Shown here in pieces: positions 1 to 10,697 of a stretch of 24,825 nucleotides of DNA. Source of the DNA: Spirogloea muscicola (taxonomy: Eukaryota > Streptophyta > Zygnematophyceae > Spirogloeales > Spirogloeaceae); contig WELB01000081.1 in assembly GCA_009602725.1 (NCBI GenBank), positions 469,867-494,691 on the forward strand. Reading direction: 5' to 3'. Position 1 is the first letter of the stretch; each line of letters opens with the position of its first letter. The notes below the pieces were generated by a model. That model was not told where the DNA came from. It made no database searches and worked only from the letters and a program-made list of their open reading frames with translations. A program made the position numbers and the translations under genes.

Positions 1-6
1 CCACCC

Positions 7-37
<31 letters not shown>

Positions 38-1408
38 AGCCGCCGCCGCCGATCGCGGCCATAAAGGGCCTCCTGGCCGCGGCCGCCGCCGTCGCCGCCG
101 CCGGGCCCGCCCGCGCCGACGCCCTCAAGATCAAGCTGGAAGGCCCGCCCCCGCCCAGCGGCGGCCTCCGTGAGCTCCTCACCTGGGCCCCCTTCTCAGC
201 ACCCCCTCTCCTCCCTCCCTCCTCCCTCCCTCCTCCCTCCCTCCTCTCCCGTCTTGGGCACAATGTGGGCGAGAGCGAGCCAATTGGGCACCCCAGCGGC
301 AGTTGGCTCCCAGGGCGCCTCGGCGAGCCAGTGCCAAAGACTGCGCTTGCTGATAGTAGAAGAGCGGCTGTATAAGCCGCTCAGGTACATACTGAGAATG
401 TTAGTGGTGATAATGATTATGTTTGCCGGCGCGCCCCATTGCCTGCCTGAAGTGTGCCAATGTGGGCGCCCGAGCGGCCGTGGCTGCGCCGCCGAGCTTG
501 CCAGGCTCCCGCTCGTGGGTCCTGCGCGCCTTGCCTCTGACTGTGCCGTCTGCGCCGCCCTGCCTGCCGCAGCGGGGACCCAGAACTCGGACCAGGCGCG
601 CGACTTCGACCTGCCCCTCAAGGAGCGCTTCTTCCTGCAGGCGCTCCCGCCCTCAGAGGCGCTCGCGCGCGCCAAGGAGTCAGCCTCCCAGATCGTCTCA
701 GGTGCCCACATTCAGCAGCCCGCAGCGTCTCTCCTACCGCTATCGCTAGCTCCTTGACTCTCAGCCTGTTGAGCCTGGCATTCTTGCCGCCTGGGCCTCG
801 CGTTACAACACAACCCCAATGTGCCCAATTCAATGGCCGCTCCTCTGGGCTAAGCCGTGGCTGCTTGCGCTGCGTGCAGTGAAGGGCTTGATCGACAAGA
901 AGGCCTGGCCGTACGTCCAGAACGACCTCCGGAGCAAGGCCGGGTACCTCCGGTTTGACCTCAACACCGTGATCGGCGCCAAGGCCAAGGCCGAGAAGAA
1001 GGAGCTCACCAAGCTCGCCAACAAGCTCTACGACTCCATTGCCGATGTAATGTCTCACTCCCTTGCTGTGCCCCCCTCCCTCCCCCCTCCTCCCTGCCCT
1101 CCTCCCCCCCCCGTCTCTCTCTCTTTCTCTGACATGCACGCGCCCTACGGGCAAACGCTTGGTCCCCACTCCCCTTCCACCTTCCCTCCACCTGGTCCAC
1201 CGCTGTGACTACGCAAGATGTTGGATCAGCAGTGCACACCCTGTCATGTCTCCGTTGTGTCGCTTGGTGCGCGCTCACCGCGAGTTTCTCTGTGGCTGCT
1301 CGCCTGCAGCTCGACTACGCCGCCAGGGCCAAGAGCCCCGCCAAGGCTGCGACCGCGTACGACAACACTGTGTCCCTCCTTGGCGAGGTCCTCTCCAAGC
1401 TTGCCTAA
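1..1408 (+). CDS. psbQ: PsbQ, oxygen-evolving enhancer protein 3 of photosystem II (5' partial)
   Basis: This is the extrinsic PsbQ subunit, which sits on the lumenal face of photosystem II and stabilises the oxygen-evolving cluster. Exons are 1-169, 573-701, 880-1046 and 1310-1408 (TAA at 1406-1408). All junctions are GT-AG and the phases join cleanly, leaving 187 visible residues. The start codon lies before the window. The visible part opens with a poly-Pro run, then an Ala-rich hydrophobic thylakoid-transfer segment ending in ARA before DALKIKLEG, the likely lumenal cleavage site. The mature protein has the family blocks [40 protein letters not shown] and [10 protein letters not shown], and ends in LSKLA. 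This matches algal PsbQ in order and length, so the four-helix bundle is complete. Introns 1 and 2 carry pyrimidine-rich CT tracts. Identification is firm; only the N-terminal leader is missing. Confidence 0.95.
204..248 (+). repeat. CT-rich low-complexity tract in psbQ intron 1
   Basis: A run of ctccctcctccctcc-like units lies inside the first psbQ intron. A similar C/T-only stretch occupies about 1073-1131 in intron 2. They look like simple-sequence expansions of intronic pyrimidine tracts; no coding role is seen. Confidence 0.7.
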
Positions 1409-1469
1409 ACAGCCAGCGGCAGCCGCGTGGCCCACGGCCGAGGGGACTGTCGACCCCTGGCCGTGCAAC

Positions 1470-1474
1470 TGTAA
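1470..1474 (+). terminator. Polyadenylation signal TGTAA of psbQ
   Basis: TGTAA lies 62 bases after the psbQ stop codon. TGTAA is the usual polyadenylation signal of chlorophyte algae, and the spacing suits a short 3' UTR. Confidence 0.7.
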
Positions 1475-1711
1475 AGTTGTTATGGATACATATTACTTAG
1501 TGCAAATCGTTCCCCACATACCATCTTTCTATCCTCACCAAGAGCCCCGCCACAGTCGACAGTCACTTGTCGTGGTCTTGGTCGTCTTTGTTGGCCATCA
1601 CTTGAAGGCGAGTTGCCTGCAGTGCTCAATTTTCAGAAGGCAAGGCAGTCACACTACTTACTAATTAGCTGTTAGGTGCTCTGCAATCTCTTAAGCTGGT
1701 TGTGAAGGCTA

Positions 1712-1716
1712 TTACA
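1712..1716 (-). terminator. Polyadenylation signal TGTAA of the TBC gene
   Basis: TTACA on the plus strand reads TGTAA on the minus strand, 127 bases past the stop of the TBC-domain gene. With the psbQ signal, it leaves about 240 bases between the two transcript ends. Confidence 0.55.
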
Positions 1717-1842
1717 GTACTGTAGTTGAAGGACTCTGCAGGGGCACATGTTGTGGATCAGACTAAGGAAAAGGCAAGTAGCAATCAGTCCAGTGATGAG
1801 GACCAGAGGTAGTTAGAGTGTAGGCCGCAGATGCTAGTATCT

Positions 1843-4800
1843 TCAGCCTTCTGTTCTCGATCCCTGTAGGAGCAAGTTCTCCTGTCGAATCTGCTCGCTT
1901 AGAACGCTTTCGGCATCCTTCAGAGCTTCGCAGACAGCAGCCCTCTCCTTGCGTAACTCTGCAACTGCTCGCAGCAATGTGGGGATGCTGCTATCCCGTC
2001 CGAGCCGCGCTGACCGATGACCCCTCTGCATAGGTGAGCAGTTGATGATGGTCGAGCTGTCCTCGTTGAAGTGGCAACTGCCCAATTCTCCTGGACTGGC
2101 TCCATCTCGAAGCTGTCTCGTTGTGGCCGTTATGGCTTGGGCATGCGTGCTGACGTGGTGGCTGGCACTGGACTGCGTTGCATGGCCCCCAAGCTTGGGC
2201 TCCACTGCTGTAGCCGTCTTCATGTCGCCTTCGGTGGGGCTGGCTGCCACGTGCGACCGCCAGCTGGATAGTCCTTGGGGCAAGTGTGCAATACTTGGCA
2301 TGGCATGCCTCCCGCTTATCAGAGCATCAGTGTGTCTGAGTCTGTGACTACTGTCCAAATCATCCTGAGTGACATGATGCACAACAGCTGGCTTTGCACC
2401 CGCTGCCTGATCTGCAACAAGGTCGTCCGCGTCGATTGATGCCATCGCCTTGGGCGATCTGGGTTTGGGGCTCAAGGGACTGGCACTGCCAGCTCCTTGC
2501 CTGGCCTGCAGCTCTCTGATGCGCTGCTCGAGCGCTCGCACTTTGTCCTCCATCGCACGTTGACCCTGCCACATGACATCTTAGGTGCCTGATTCAGTAT
2601 AACTATAACAATATCACCCAAAGGATCACAAGTACAGAAGAAGCAGGTGGTTGGTGAGAATATTACAAGCAAGGTGTATTCAACAACGTACTGTTTCAAA
2701 TCAGAGGCTCTGGCATCACATATAAGGCGGTTATATCAGGCCCAGCCCAAGAGAGAATATGTTGACAGAAGCCAGTGCAATGCTTAAGTCACATGTGTGT
2801 GCATAGCTCACCTCAATAGCGAGCAGGAGACGGGCCTCCAAATCAGCTCGCTCTCGTTGCCACTGCTCCGCGGCCTCTTCTGACGCCCTGGCGGCTGCTT
2901 CGCTGGCCGCAGCAGCCGCAGCAACCTCATTGGTGGCCATTGCCGCCTCCTCTGCCAGCAACTCATACTCTGTACCACAAAATCATCCAAACCCTACATA
3001 GATAAGCCCATGCTCACATGTATGCATGCCAGGACGCCCCTCTGGATTTGTTCATACTTGTGCAGGCTGAGTCAACGGCAAAAAGTTCTTGGTGTTTACT
3101 ACCAAAGAGCCACATTGACAGTCTGCGTGACTTCTTTGGATGCAAGCATCGAAACAAAGATGCCCGGCCTCTGAGCTTGTCTTTATCAGCACATGTTGAT
3201 GGCTAGTAGGGAAGCCAAAGCCAACCTGCTTCCAGACGCAAAAGAGACTCAATACGAAGTTCAACCCTTAATGCCTTCGCCATCAGCTCTTCCAGCTCCG
3301 CTGCTCCCAGGCACTAATGTCATGTATGCAAGTGGAGCAGGCCAGAGCTGAGGAGGGAGGTTGACTTAAGAACAATACTTACTATTAACAGGCAAAGGTG
3401 TGCATACTGTGTAAATGCAATCTCCTGTTGCAGCAGACATTAAAGGCAAGCCCTGCAGTGGGCGCTTTAGCCTCCTTAAGCGACTCACGCTGAGCTCGTG
3501 TAGCAGCTCCTTCCTTAAGAAGTGCATCAGAAATTCTATTTCCAGGCACTGCAGCAACTGCCGCTGGCACACCTGTGACAGTCGTGAGCAGCACGAGCTG
3601 GATTTAAGCTGCATAGTAATTGTCAGGCTCTTGCAGCCCCTCACGTGCAGATGCTGGCAGCAGATTGACAAAGTCAACATGGCACCCTCAGCTTACAGCA
3701 GAAGTAGTGACCAGGTACTAATCTTGAAGGGCTTAGTGAAGCTACCTGCAGCAACACTAATGCGAGCTTGAAGATGATAGCGGATGTCTGCTCAGCTGCG
3801 TATGATAAATGAGGAGTGACGTCTTAGTAGAGGGTATTAGTTAACTTCATTATCAGAGAGAAACGTCAAGTCTCTAGTCTCAACGTCAAGCTGCAAAACC
3901 TGGCAAGTAATTTGTAAAACAGGCCATTGGGGGACTGGAAATGAAAACATTATCCAACACAAGATGGTGGTGCTGAAGAAGGTCATACCAAATATGACGT
4001 CAAAGATACGATTGACAAGCCGAAGTGGAAGAGAGGTTGCAAATAACGTCAAGAACCACGGAGCTGCATACATGACCTGTCAGTAGAAATACCTTTGAGT
4101 GCTTCTAGTATCCCTCACACTCCACTTCAGGATGTAGAATGTCAATGACAAGAATGAAGCTGTTTCCTCCAAGTTCGATGTCAGCTTTGACCCCAGGGCA
4201 TCAGCAAGAGTTTCTTGTATGTCTCCTCCAGCCATCACAAGCCATCACAAGCTCCCCATGGCAAGAGTGTTAGCAAACAGATCTCTTACAGGGGTGATGC
4301 CTTGCTCCTCAAGGTGGGCTTGAATGCTAGGAAGAGCTTCTCGCAGAAGCTGAGAGAGCTGATAGAGCCTCACTTGCAACTGAGAACAATGACAGGGGAA
4401 ATACGTCAATGTGTTAATCAGACAAAATCTTATCAAGGGGACTCTTGCTTGCTGAAGTACACATGACCCAATGTATGCTGCGCTGCACTTCATATTGCAA
4501 AGACAGAACCCCTTCAACAATGTGCAAAACTTGGCTCTAGATGTAGAACACTGGTATTCTGTAAGGGGAGTCTGCAGGAAGGCTGGGATCATGCCTGTTC
4601 CATGTCAGGTAGGAAAAGTGCTCGGAGACCGCAGCGGAACATAAGGAAGACCAGGCAGCAGAAAACATCTTCTTCATTTGCGACCTGCATGAGGAGAACT
4701 GCCACGATGAAAGCCATGCCCTGCATCACAATGAAGATCTTAACATGAGTCCCTGCTCCACATCACTTCTGCTGTGCAATCTATTGCCTTGGCAGAGGAT

Positions 4801-7800
4801 CAACAATATCAATGAGGCAGAGGATCAACAATTTCATGATGAATGACTACGATGTAAGGGACAGATATGTCTCCTGCATATGTCTGCATGTTATGCACTT
4901 CAACCCACAGTATTGAAGTGCATGTTACGTTGACCTGGCAATAGCCGACCTCCATGTCAAAGACCGAGTATGAATGTGTGACATTGTAAAGTGCTCTCTG
5001 GCCGGGTCCGTCCTTGTCAATGAAGAGCGCGTGCTCAGGAAATGTACGATGAAGGTCTCGCTCAATCTCCCTGCCAACAGTGAAAATGCAATTACTATAC
5101 AATTCGATGCTTACTGTCTCAATGTTGAGAGTCCTGTCAGATCCAACCCATGTTATGTCAACTATCACTACTCAAAGAGCTTCATAATCAGCCAATAACA
5201 GGCCTTAGAGGACGCACTGCTGCCAAAGGAACAGATGGCAGCAGTAGCATCATCATCGCCGCTCACTTGGAGAACTTGGATGGCTTGTGCAACAGGTCCT
5301 TATATCGCGTACGACTCATTAAGTCATTTGCCTACACATTAAACAGATACAGCCTGATGTCAATGTGCAGGACTGATGTAGGAATGATTTGAACAAGATG
5401 TTGATGACATCTTTGACCAGAAATAGAGATACGAAGAGAACAAAGACCTATATAACAGCTGATGCCTTGCTATCATGCCTTACATCTGCATCCCGCTCAG
5501 CCAAGGCAACCCATGTAGAACCCATTTTTGTGCCTTGGATTTCTCCTTTCCTTAATAAGTCGCTCAGTACGTTCACCTCAAGTAGCTGCAATGCAAGCAG
5601 TGCAGTGACTCCAGAGTGGTGCCCAACACTCTCTTACTGAGCTGGATCAGTCCTACAATAATGGTCACATATTCGGCATCAACGTGTTCCTAGTACTCAA
5701 ACGACAGATGCTGGTGAAGAGGTTTGGCTGTAGTAGCTTGTGAGTATGTCATATCTCATAGACTCATCTAACAACAATTCATAACATCTTCCTGTCTCTT
5801 TGAAGTGACTGTCCATCTCCTGATCTAGCACGATGCAAGCAAGATTGCAATCTGTGTAAGCCCTGTCTACCTTGTCGGCATCAGCCTTCCTTGAACCCAA
5901 GATAATCCGCCTCATCTTCTCCCACACTCTCTTCATCCGTTTCCCTCCCGTATCAGCAGCCTCGGCGGCTGCGATGGCTGCCCTCACACCACTGGTCTTT
6001 CTCTGCAGCACAGCTCTTCTGGCTTTGACAGCAGCTGGTGATGCTGGCAGGTTGGGCTTGTCCAGCGCTGTCCTTAAGACGACAAGGAGACAAGGAGACT
6101 CCTTACCTGTAAGTATGATGAGCCAGCATACAATCACAGCTTGCGTTCTCTGAGTGTGTACAAGATGCCTTACTTGTACCACCGTAATGAATAGAAGAAC
6201 ACCTAGGTACAAGTATCATGACCCTTCTTTAGCTGATTACCTGCTAACCTGATTCCTGTAAAATTCTCTGCAGTGGCATTGCTGCTGCGCCATCTGAGCT
6301 TCTTGGTCCAGCCCTTGTCAGCCACCACTGTGACTGCTGAACTCGGTGATGGCTTTTCTGCTGGCATGCTCTGCAGACGTCTCAAGGACTGCTCGTGCTG
6401 AGCGGAAGCCACCATGCTTGCTGCAGCAGGATCGATATCATCTTTCCTCGATTCAGTATAAGACAGATCCTTAGCAAACTGTGCTTTGGACAGGGAATGT
6501 AGGTATCGAGACACTCTCCTCTTGCCTGCAGAACATGCCAAGATGATCATTAGTAAGCTTTTTACTCAGCATCTATTTAGGATAAGATGCAGCAATGAAG
6601 ATCTGTGTACCACAAGAAAAAGCTGGCCTAGAGGGACCAGCTTAGATATGCTCTTGGTGTCAAGAAAATTTTCTTTTTCTTGTGGCCCTTATGGATGCCT
6701 CTGATAGGCATTTGCAGCAATCAAACAACAGTGTAGCACCACATCTGAGACAATTGTTCGTACATGGTAATATACACATGCCACTGCACGGCTATCATTT
6801 TCACAGTAACAGTAACATACCTGCCAGACTGGGATTGACCTCTGTGGGAGGCTTTGGCAGTGTCTGCAGCAACTGCTTGGCTGCAGCAACTGTTGGAGCA
6901 ATGCTGCCACTTCCTGAATGCAGAGAAGGTATACTATATCCAGGCTTTGACTGCCTAGTACCATCTTCTGATATGTGTACTTCTCGCTCGGCCTGATTGA
7001 TAGAACATGGTGTTCATCAGCTCGAAGCTTGCAAGATAAGTAGGCCAAGCAATTGACAACCTTATGAGTGAAGATGTGTGCACAATTGGGGCTAAACCAA
7101 TTCATGTCTGTCTGGCCCCCATCTGTGTGGTCATCATGGAAGCAACCTTGTCGCAAATTCACGTACAGCGTACACTGACCAGGAAGGTCAGGTTGAAAGA
7201 GAGACGGATGGCAATATATCGTGTACAAGTACATGTATCTGACCAGACGGGCAGCATGCTGAGTGGAGGAGATGAGGAGCTTGCATACAGAGAGCAGCGC
7301 AATCTCTTTCTTGAGCAAGGCCAGCCACTCTGCTCGCATGGCTGTCATGTATGATTCTGCTTCATTTTCCTCCAGTTTCTGGCCTTCAACTTCCCTATTA
7401 TAGGTCTCCTGAGCGTCTGCTTCGGCCGTAGGCAAACTTCCTGGAGGATCTTGTAGCAGGGCAAGGGCCTTATCCTCGTTAAGCACAGCAGTCCAACCAG
7501 CAGTCACTGCTCAGAAACACACAAGTAAGGAATTTCACTTACAGGGAGAGCACATCAGCGAGTGCAGAATGACCACCAAATGCATTGTAGCCTGCACTGA
7601 ATTACTCTGGCCAGGTTAATTGCACATCCACAGGTCTTATCATTCAGAAGCTAGGGGTCTAGGATGAAGATTGCGGATGCTGAGTCTGATGAATGACACA
7701 AGACTTGGGTGCATTGCACATGCTCTTTTCGATGCGCAAAACCCGCCACCAAGAGTGCAAGCAAGGAGCTTCCACCACAACACCGACCAACTAGGAAATG

Positions 7801-7922
7801 CTTCACCTTTTGATCGAAGGGCATCGACTTGAGCGTCGGTCATAAACGTTGAGTTGAATGCAACCCTGGCCTGGTTCCAGAATCCCTCCGGCTTCGCCAC
7901 CTTTTCCGCGGTCCTTACTGGC
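1843..7922 (-). CDS. TBC-domain Rab GTPase-activating protein, EVI5/GYP5-like, with C-terminal coiled coil (5' end unresolved)
   Basis: A Rab GAP, which speeds GTP hydrolysis on Rab proteins in vesicle traffic. Phase-consistent exons: 7807-7922, 7289-7506, 6821-6992, 6241-6525, 5703-6106, 5484-5585, 5267-5331, 4935-5070, 4595-4720, 4290-4379, 3989-4076, 3900-3934, 3489-3572, 3383-3452, 3226-3300, 2812-2969 and 1843-2565, about 981 residues. The TBC domain covers roughly residues 405-640. IERDLHRTFPEH carries the arginine finger (IxxDxxR) and VGYCQ the glutamine finger (YxQ). Further matches are GMAFIVAVLLMQ, LRALFLPDM and MYAAPWFLTLFATSLPLRL. The YCQ-G-AFIV and LLMQ wording and the trailing coiled coil (ELEELMAKALRVELRIESLL, then Ala/Glu heptads) fit EVI5/GYP5. 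The first 400 residues match nothing I know. The N-terminal RKG block is diverged. Exons 3383-3452 and 5703-6106 have the least certain borders. No ATG opens the 7807-7922 exon and an in-frame stop lies at 7949-7951, so an upstream exon is missing or translation starts at an internal Met. Confidence 0.85.
4593..4594 (-). other. Non-canonical GC donor of a GC-AG intron
   Basis: After the TBC block ending PDMEQ (exon end 4595) the intron must open CAG|GCATGA. No GT in the vicinity keeps the frame into the next exon, LQVRLYQLSQLLRE at 4379. Family alignment across the junction is continuous only with this GC donor. Confidence 0.6.
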
Positions 7923-8011
7923 CTACAGGAGTAACAACACAACCCCAGTCAGCTGATGCTTCCCTCCCAGTCAACCGTGCAGACTGTCGCCAACTATCCT
8001 TCTCCTCACTC

Positions 8012-8669
8012 ATGCGACATTCTCTGGATGCAACCTTCATTCGGTACCATCGTCGTGACCGTCAGAGAGCAAGAGCCCTTAACTCTAGATGTCCTGAACT
8101 TTCAAGATCCATCCATCAGTCCGCGATCCTGAGCATCTACAGCGACTCGAGGCTGCTCGAGGTGCTCCAGATGCTGCAGGACATTCTGAGGCGCGTGCAG
8201 CACGACAAGGACCTCGGGGGAATGATGCCGCTGGCGCCGACGGCGGCGGCGGCGGCGTCGTCGAGGCCCATGCCAGGAACCCTCATGGCAGAGGCCGTTT
8301 TTATGGCTGCTGCCACTGGCCAGTTCCACAGTCGCCTCCTGGCGGTGCGCCGCTCGCCTCCGCCAGCGCGGCGAGATGTCAAGCGCGGACCATGCCGTCG
8401 GCTTGGAGACGGTGGAGCGAAGCCGCCGTCGCCGCCGTCGCCCGCCAGGCGCCGCCGGGGCCCATGGTCGCGCTCTCCCAGTCGCCGCCGCCGCCGCAGC
8501 CGCCGCCGCCGCGACGGGGTCGAGCGCCGTCGCCGTCACTGCGGTGGCGGGCAGTTGGGGAGCTGAGCCTGTGTTGCCTCCCGCGCTCAGGTTGACTTTG
8601 TCGAGGAGTGGGATAGGAAGTTGTCGAGGACGGCCCCCGCTAACTACCAGGCGGGTTGCCGACGTCGCT
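8012..8669 (+). CDS. Putative small two-exon gene, function unknown
   Basis: I do not recognise this gene. Two stretches read like protein on the plus strand in the same frame. The first, from about 8120 to 8298, has an amphipathic helix (SRLLEVLQMLQDILRRVQ) and strongly GC-ended codons. The second, 8591-8669, follows a good acceptor (cccgcgctcag) and reads VDFVEEWDRKLSRTAPANYQ before a TAA stop. A possible model starts at ATG 8012, splices at 8298 and 8591, and yields about 120 residues. The donor (GCC|GTTTTT) is weak and the intron would hold a (GCC)n run. The upstream TBC gene runs the opposite way, so the 90-base interval 7923-8011 would be a shared promoter, or this gene lies within an unseen intron of the TBC gene. 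The minus strand is also open here but reads poorly. Confidence 0.35.
8483..8512. repeat. (CCG)n trinucleotide run
   Basis: Near-perfect CCG triplets with one CAG interruption, giving Pro, Ala or Arg runs on either strand. It inflates ORF lengths here and is poor evidence for coding. Confidence 0.8.
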
Positions 8670-9592
8670 AAACTCCTTCGTCTAGGTCTCCAAGGTGAAT
8701 ACCCCATCTGTGAACACCCCCCTGACTGGCGTTTACAGCCGGTTTTTGAAATATCAGCAGCCACATCATAATTAGAAACAGCGCGTTCTTTCTGTCGGTG
8801 TACAAGGGATTGTCTGCAATCGAGTGCCATAAGATACCGTTTATTTACCACGCAACATGCAAGGCAAGGCGACAGCCGCTCAGGCTTGAAGGCGGGAGAT
8901 TGATAGCAGCAAGCCCACACTGGACAGTCCGAAGGTCGGAGGTGCTGAAGCAAAGCCCGCTGCACAAGCCAGCGGACACGACTGCCGCAGCGACCTACTC
9001 ATTGCCCCTCCTTAGCTGTCGACCGGAGCTTGCATAGGGAGGAGGGTCTTGGTAGTGCATGCAAAATATACAGCTCGAAGTATCTGCTCCTTGAATGGGA
9101 TGGTGATCGCACCCATACCAGCTCCTCGGAGCTGGAGGGTAATTATCTATGGTAAAAGAAGGGGAGGTGAAACAATAACGAATTGGTCCTGAATATGCTG
9201 GTCGGAGTACTCCCCAATGATGAGGGCGAGACATGCGACCACGGAGGAAGTGATAGACCAATGATTTACCAGGCATTAGACCAGTCAAGGATATCGATGC
9301 TGCCCGATGCAAATGGGCTGCGTTAAGAGAGAGCTTCGTCTACGTCCATCTTAGTGCTCGCAACGTTGGAGCTGGCGCAGTAGCAACGGTAGCCATGGGA
9401 CGGTATCAGAGTCCCTGGTCTGAGCCTGTTGAGGTAGTCATGGTGATCGTCAACCTGTTCAAAATACAGGACAGGTCGCCGGCGGATTGAAGCTAGGCTA
9501 CTCGCCCTGCTGCTCTTTTAATCGGATCACCGATCGCACTTTGAGTTGCCAGGGGAAGTCAAGCTACTGAGTCTTGAAAGCCCTGTGGATTA
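8670..9592. other. Intergenic, no gene seen
   Basis: Moderate GC, no convincing ORF, splice-linked exons or RNA gene on either strand. The open frames present have compositions typical of chance reading. Confidence 0.55.
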
Positions 9593-10116
9593 TTATTTGC
9601 TAGCGAGAAAGAGTCTCGCCTGCTGGGTGGACCCTTGCACTTCCGCTCCTTGCCAAGCCTGCAGCCTTGCCGACCTCATGACCCGCCTACTCCTTTGGTT
9701 GGGCTGCGTTCTGTCTGCGGTAACAACGTCCCAATGAAGTAGGCAGTCCTTGCTAGGCGTGATAGTGACGAGATCGGCCCGCCATGTCCATGTGTGTAAA
9801 ACGACCATCGGTCCCCATCTGGGGTGACATGATGGACGCTATCTCCGGCCACGAGGTAAGCAATCTCCAGCCAAACTTGCTGTTGCGGTTGTCGTGGGTG
9901 CCTGTTCGCTCTACCACATGCACATCGGAGCATGTGGCGTGACTCCGATGCGTCAGCATTGCGCTCCCCACATTTGCACTGCATCACGCCAAATAAACCA
10001 TCCCAACTGGTAGAGGGGGCAGGCCAAGCAGTCGGCAAGGCTGCAGGCTCCAGGAACTGTAAGTACATGGACAACCCAGCACGCATCAAAATAGTCGCGC
10101 TAGCAATCCATCCCAC
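9593..10116 (-). mobile_element. Relic of a non-LTR-type retrotransposon, C-terminal part of the reverse-transcriptase polyprotein
   Basis: Two overlapping minus-strand frames together read like the region after the RT domain in algal and plant retroelements. The first frame (10116 to about 9800) has a Cys-rich block, CKCGERNADASESRHMLRC, the pattern CxCGE...D..E.RHxLRC common in these tails, then VWLEIAYLVAGDSVHHVTPD. The second frame (about 9808 to 9593) continues with RADLVTITPS and HWDVVTADRTQPNQRSR, matching the usual (R)PD(I/L) ... (V)DV(x)V(A/x)DP(T/x) block. The continuation in another frame means a frameshift near 9790-9810, so the copy is dead. No RT catalytic YxDD motif is visible nearby, so only the 3' end of the element remains. 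Assignment rests on remembered pattern, not a search. Confidence 0.55.
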
Positions 10117-10336
10117 GGGGCGTTGAAGACTCAGTAAATTGACCTCCTCCAGCGGCTCGCACGGCGAGCGCTGACAAGGGCAGCAGTGCGAGCGGCCCTG
10201 CTTAATAGCCGCCGGATCGCTTGCTCAGGTGTTCCGATTGCATATTTGAGTCTCACGTTACGATCCCAGGCGTTGACATTCATCTGCGGACAGGTCGCAA
10301 TTAGCTGTTGCTTCTGGGCATCGACGTAGACACTTG

Positions 10337-10456
10337 TCCTGCTGCTAGCTACTCCGACTTGCAGCCATAACTAGGAGATAATGTATACCCACTCCCAGGC
10401 TTTTGCATTTGGGGCCAGGCTGCTTCTTGCTGCTAGCTATACTCCGACTTGCGGCT
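10337..10456. repeat. Imperfect direct repeat, about 30 bp, two copies
   Basis: Copies at 10337-10366 and 10425-10456 share tgctgctagct followed by actccgacttgc, and differ by a 2-base insertion and a few substitutions. Period is about 88-90 bases. They lie between the retroelement relic and the CKS1 promoter region. No function is evident. Confidence 0.7.
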
Positions 10457-10697
10457 AACCCATCAGTAGCCACTTCGTAGCTGCGCGCGCCTTTCTGGCC
10501 CCCGTGTCAATTCCTTTTAGGGCTCGCCTATCACAGCCATCGGCCGCTGTATAGACCCACTTCTCGATCGATGAGGCAGAGCGCATGAAGGGCCGAGTGG
10601 CGGCAAGGCCAGGAGAAAAAGCGGCCTTGCTAAAGAGAAGGCACGCAGCGCGCATGGCATGAAAAGGAAGGCCAATACGTTGTGTAAGTAGAATCAA
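10455..10697 (-). pseudogene. Open frame, possible further fragment of the retroelement relic
   Basis: This 80-codon frame on the same strand as the relic contains SSIEKWVYTAADGCDRRALK, which is unlike chance reading. It could be an upstream piece of the decayed reverse transcriptase about 340 bases away. It begins without ATG and no family motif is certain. Confidence 0.2.

Larger units (their letters stand above)
1409..1842. other. Convergent intergenic region, psbQ / TBC gene
   Basis: These 434 bases separate two genes that end facing each other. They hold both 3' UTRs and a poly(A) signal for each gene. No ORF here resembles a protein. Confidence 0.7.

Noticed and set aside
618-1169. 183-codon minus-strand frame over psbQ
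   Set aside because: Antisense shadow of psbQ exons 2 and 3, whose plus-strand family match is decisive.
8102-8965. 287-codon minus-strand frame
   Set aside because: Dominated by Arg and Ala runs from CCG triplets. No motif, and the plus strand reads better where codons are informative.
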